A stretch of DNA of 6,958 nt from Chloroflexia bacterium. GTDB lineage: Bacteria; Chloroflexota; Chloroflexia; QHBQ01; JADMIH01. The notes beneath the pieces were generated by a model. That model ran no database searches. It saw only the letters and a program-made list of their open reading frames with translations, and was not told the DNA's origin. Location: positions 1-6,958 of the forward strand of contig JAICKM010000369.1 in the NCBI GenBank assembly GCA_025927935.1, in the 5' to 3' direction. Positions 4,281-6,958 of the stretch are shown here, in pieces (position 1 is the first letter of the stretch; each line of letters starts with the position of its first letter). A program made the translations under genes and the position numbers.

Positions 4281-6958
4281 ATGAACGCGACAACAGGGAT
4301 TACGACAGCCGGCTGGCTGAAGGCGCGGCGCAAAGATCTGGATCTGACGCAAGAGGCGCTGGCGGAGCGCGTCGGCTGCTCGGCGGACACGGTACGCAAG
4401 ATCGAGGCGGGCAAGCAGCGGCCTTCGCAGCAGTTGGCGGGCCTGCTGGCGACCGAGCTGGGCGTGCCGGCGAACGAGCGCCCCGCTGCCGTGCGGCGGC
4501 TGCGCACCCTCGGGCCCCCCGCCGTCGCCTGGCGGGGCGGCGGGGGGCCCGTACCCGCGCCGGCAGCCGCATCCGCCCCGCCGGCGTGGAGTAGACATGG
4601 TCTGCCAATCCCGGCCACCGCGTTGATCGGGCGCGAGGCGGAGATTGGCCGGCTGCTTGAGTTGCTGCTGCGTTTCGAGGCGCGGCTGGTCACGCTGCTG
4701 GGGCCGCCGGGCATCGGCAAGACCCGTCTGGCGCTGGCCGTCGCGCAATCCCAGCGCGACGAGTTCGCCGACGGTGTATGGTTCGTCGAACTGGCTGCGC
4801 TGACCGACCCCGCACTGCTGCCTGCGACCATCGCCCGGCTGTTCGGCATCAGCGAAAGCGCCGGGGCGAGCGTAATCGAGCGGTTAGCCAGCTATCTACG
4901 CGACAAACAGCTATTGCTGGTGCTGGACAACTGCGAGCACCTGCCCGCCGCCGCGGCGACGGTCGCCCTGCTGTTGCAGGAAGCGCCGGGGCTGAAGGTG
5001 CTGGCGACCAGCCGCGCGCCCCTGCGCGTCTATGGGGAGAAGGAGTATCCGGTTCCCGCGCTGCGCGTGCCTGAAGCGCAGGCAGCGCTGCCGCTGGCCG
5101 AGCTTGCCGACTATGAAGCGGTACGCCTCTTCGCGGAGCGGGCCAGGGATATAGCGCCGGACTTCACGCTCACAGGGGAGAATGCCGCGGCGGTAGCGGC
5201 CATCTGCCGGCGGCTGGACGGCTTGCCGCTGGCGCTGGAATTAGCAGCGGCACGCATCCGCATCCTGCCGCCGGGAGCGTTGCTGGCGCGGCTGAGTAAC
5301 AGCCTGACCCTACTTACCGGCGGGCCGAGCACGCTGCCGCGGCGCCAGCAGACACTGCAAGCAGCCATCGAGTGGAGCTACGACCTGCTGAACCCCGACG
5401 AACAGCGGCTATTCCGGCGGCTGGGCGTGTTCCAGGGCGGGGCGACCCTGGAAGCCATCGCGGCTGTTTGCGCGGATGAGGGGTCTGGCGACGAAGCGCT
5501 TGAAGCAGTGCACTCACTGGTGAGCAAAAACTTGCTCAAGCAGCGGATCGGGCGCAGCGGGGAGCCGCGCTTCTGGATGCTGGAGACGATCCACGAATTC
5601 GCCCGCGCGAAGCTTCACGCCAGCAGACAGGCCGCGGCATTACGCTGGCGACACGCCTTTTACATGTGCCAGTTGGCCCAATTGGCCCAGCCGCACTGGC
5701 GCAACGCCGCGCAGGCGGAGTGGTCTGCACGACTGGAGGACGATCTAGACAACCTGTGGGCCGCGCTATCCTGGTCGGTGGAAGATGCGCCCGGCGAAGA
5801 GTTTGAGCGCGCCCTCTTAAGTCTGCGCCTGAGCGCCATACTGTGGTGGTTTTGGGGCATGACTCGCGCAGGCGAGGCCAGGCGCTGGTTAGGGCTGGCG
5901 TTGCAGCGCGAGAGCCAACTGGACCGCGCCGGCATGGCGAAGGCTCAGATAGAGCAACTGGATCGGGCCATGATCGGCACTCTGCAGTCGGCGGCTAACG
6001 CGGCCGGCGTGCAGGATGATCAGCAGGCCGCCAACGCGCTCACGCAACAGATGCTGGACCTCAGTTACAAACTCGGTGATAAGCTAGGCACTGCCCGCGC
6101 CCTACACGACCTGGGCCTGTGGGCCATGGGCAGTGGCGACTACGCGCGGGCTGCCGCCCTGCTCGACGAGAGTCTGACGCTTAAGCGGGAACTGGGCGAC
6201 ACACACAGCATTATCCCCTCGTTGAATGCGCTCGGCATCATAGGCTTGCGGCAGCAGAATTACGAGCGCGCCCGTTCCTTCTTTGAAGAATGTCTTCGTC
6301 TCAGTCGCGAGCAACGAGACAATGCCTATACCGATGCGTCACTGGCAAACCTCTCGGAAGTAGCCTATTGTCAAGCTGATTACGCAAGGTCGCGAGTGCT
6401 TATTGAAGAAAGCCGCGCCGTGGCCGCGCCGCTTGATCTGCGAGAGAGAACCGCCCATTATCTGCTGGCGCGCGCGGCTATCGACTTACAGGAGTTTTGT
6501 CTGCACGGGCGGCGGAGAACTGCGCCGGGCATCGACGCTGCTGACCTGATGGCGCAGGCGCAATGCGCTGCCCGGCTACTTGGCGCGGCGGAAGCAATTT
6601 ATAAAGCCGTGGGCACAACTCCATACGCGGGCGAAAACTCAATGTACATGCAGACCATCGTTACAATCGGCGCCTTGCTCAACGACCAGGAGTTCGCGGC
6701 GGTGCGCCGGCAAGGCCAGGCCATGACTGACGAGCAAGCTATCGCCTACCTGGGCGAGGTCGCCCCCGCCGCGCGACATAAACCGCCGTCCCGCTGGCTC
6801 CAGGCGCGCGCTACCAGTCCGGCAGCTATTGCTGCCGCGCAGCCCGCTGTCGCCGTGCTGCTGGAGGCGCTGCCCGCGCACGACGGCAATCTCACGCCGC
6901 GCGAGACGGAGGTGTTGCGCCTCCTTGCCGGCTCACTGACCGACATCCAGATCGCGGA
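4281..6958 (+). CDS. XRE HTH-NB-ARC ATPase-TPR-LuxR HTH regulator (STAND family), 3'-truncated by the window edge
   Basis: One frame is open for 892 codons and runs off the window. Domains: XRE-type HTH (about 11-63; LTQEALAERVGCSADTVRKI, then EAGKQRPS); Ala/Pro/Gly linker (about 64-112); LIGRE entry (115-119); NB-ARC with Walker A GPPGIGKT (141-148), Walker B LLLVLD (211-216), sensor TSR (R245), GLPLAL (314-319), EWSYDLL (364-370) and a LETIHEFA element (434-441); a helical part; TPR-like repeats (about 600-725; for example GDYARAAALLDESL and NYERARSFFEECL); the family's 'LLGAAEAI...AYL' segment; and LuxR HTH onset LTPRETEVLRLLAGSLTDIQIA (871-892). STAND proteins bind ATP and oligomerise when the TPR part senses an inducer, then act on DNA through the HTH. 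The inducer is unknown. Having an HTH at both ends is unusual. All ATPase motifs look intact. The 3' end should add about 40-50 residues. Later TPR codons are less GC-rich than the ATPase. Confidence 0.92.
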   Translation, partial: MNATTGITTAGWLKARRKDLDLTQEALAERVGCSADTVRKIEAGKQRPSQQLAGLLATELGVPANERPAAVRRLRTLGPPAVAWRGGGGPVPAPAAASAPPAWSRHGLPIPATALIGREAEIGRLLELLLRFEARLVTLLGPPGIGKTRLALAVAQSQRDEFADGVWFVELAALTDPALLPATIARLFGISESAGASVIERLASYLRDKQLLLVLDNCEHLPAAAATVALLLQEAPGLKVLATSRAPLRVYGEKEYPVPALRVPEAQAALPLAELADYEAVRLFAERARDIAPDFTLTGENAAAVAAICRRLDGLPLALELAAARIRILPPGALLARLSNSLTLLTGGPSTLPRRQQTLQAAIEWSYDLLNPDEQRLFRRLGVFQGGATLEAIAAVCADEGSGDEALEAVHSLVSKNLLKQRIGRSGEPRFWMLETIHEFARAKLHASRQAAALRWRHAFYMCQLAQLAQPHWRNAAQAEWSARLEDDLDNLWAALSWSVEDAPGEEFERALLSLRLSAILWWFWGMTRAGEARRWLGLALQRESQLDRAGMAKAQIEQLDRAMIGTLQSAANAAGVQDDQQAANALTQQMLDLSYKLGDKLGTARALHDLGLWAMGSGDYARAAALLDESLTLKRELGDTHSIIPSLNALGIIGLRQQNYERARSFFEECLRLSREQRDNAYTDASLANLSEVAYCQADYARSRVLIEESRAVAAPLDLRERTAHYLLARAAIDLQEFCLHGRRRTAPGIDAADLMAQAQCAARLLGAAEAIYKAVGTTPYAGENSMYMQTIVTIGALLNDQEFAAVRRQGQAMTDEQAIAYLGEVAPAARHKPPSRWLQARATSPAAIAAAQPAVAVLLEALPAHDGNLTPRETEVLRLLAGSLTDIQIA
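4512..4550. repeat. 13-bp GC-only inverted repeat inside the regulator's linker
   Basis: Positions 4512-4524 (GGGCCCCCCGCCG) and 4538-4550 (CGGCGGGGGGCCC) are exact complements around a 13-nt centre that can pair further (CGC/GCG). The stretch encodes the LGPPAVAWRGGGGPV linker between the XRE and NB-ARC domains. In mRNA it would be an extremely stable hairpin. No T-run follows, so it is not an intrinsic terminator. Confidence 0.85.

Noticed and set aside
4139..4594. 151-codon + frame overlapping the regulator start
   Set aside because: It is out of frame with the XRE/NB-ARC reading, crosses the promoter, and its product is an Arg/Ala/Gly-rich low-complexity string typical of a shadow frame.

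Overview
The window is GC-rich bacterial DNA. Its gene content (a selenocysteine elongation factor, and a very large helix-turn-helix/NB-ARC/TPR/LuxR regulator) and its intergenic repeats look most like Chloroflexota (Anaerolineae/Ardenticatenia-like). That assignment is an inference from protein style and repeat types, not a database match.

Layout: (1) nt 1-1824, + strand: the 3' ~95% of selB, whose 5' end with the P-loop lies outside the window. (2) nt 1825-1987: a spacer with a 7-bp tandem repeat and a possible dispersed intergenic repeat. (3) nt 1988-3163, + strand: an intact class I/II PLP aminotransferase. (4) nt 3164-3613: a 450-bp decayed zone with no intact gene. It holds a 21-bp palindrome, the first codons of what looks like a UPF0175 antitoxin gene, a 72-bp segment between 10-bp direct repeats, and an orphan LuxR-type HTH tail carrying an in-frame TAG. 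(5) nt 3614-4033, - strand: a small secreted protein of unknown function. (6) nt 4034-4280: a divergent intergenic region with a near-consensus sigma70 promoter and an inverted repeat. (7) nt 4281 to the window end, + strand: one uninterrupted frame of 892 codons for a STAND-type regulator with an N-terminal XRE HTH, NB-ARC ATPase, TPR-like repeats and the start of a C-terminal LuxR HTH.

How the parts relate: selB belongs to selenoprotein synthesis; its usual partners (selA, selD, selC) are not in the window. The aminotransferase is a separate metabolic gene. The most interesting part is nt 3200-6958. A two-HTH STAND regulator is transcribed away from a small exported protein, and a dead copy of the LuxR HTH tail that such regulators carry lies about 0.7 kb before its start. 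This suggests a locus that has duplicated, recombined or lost regulator paralogues. I see no CRISPR array, rRNA, tRNA or insertion sequence with recognisable ends.
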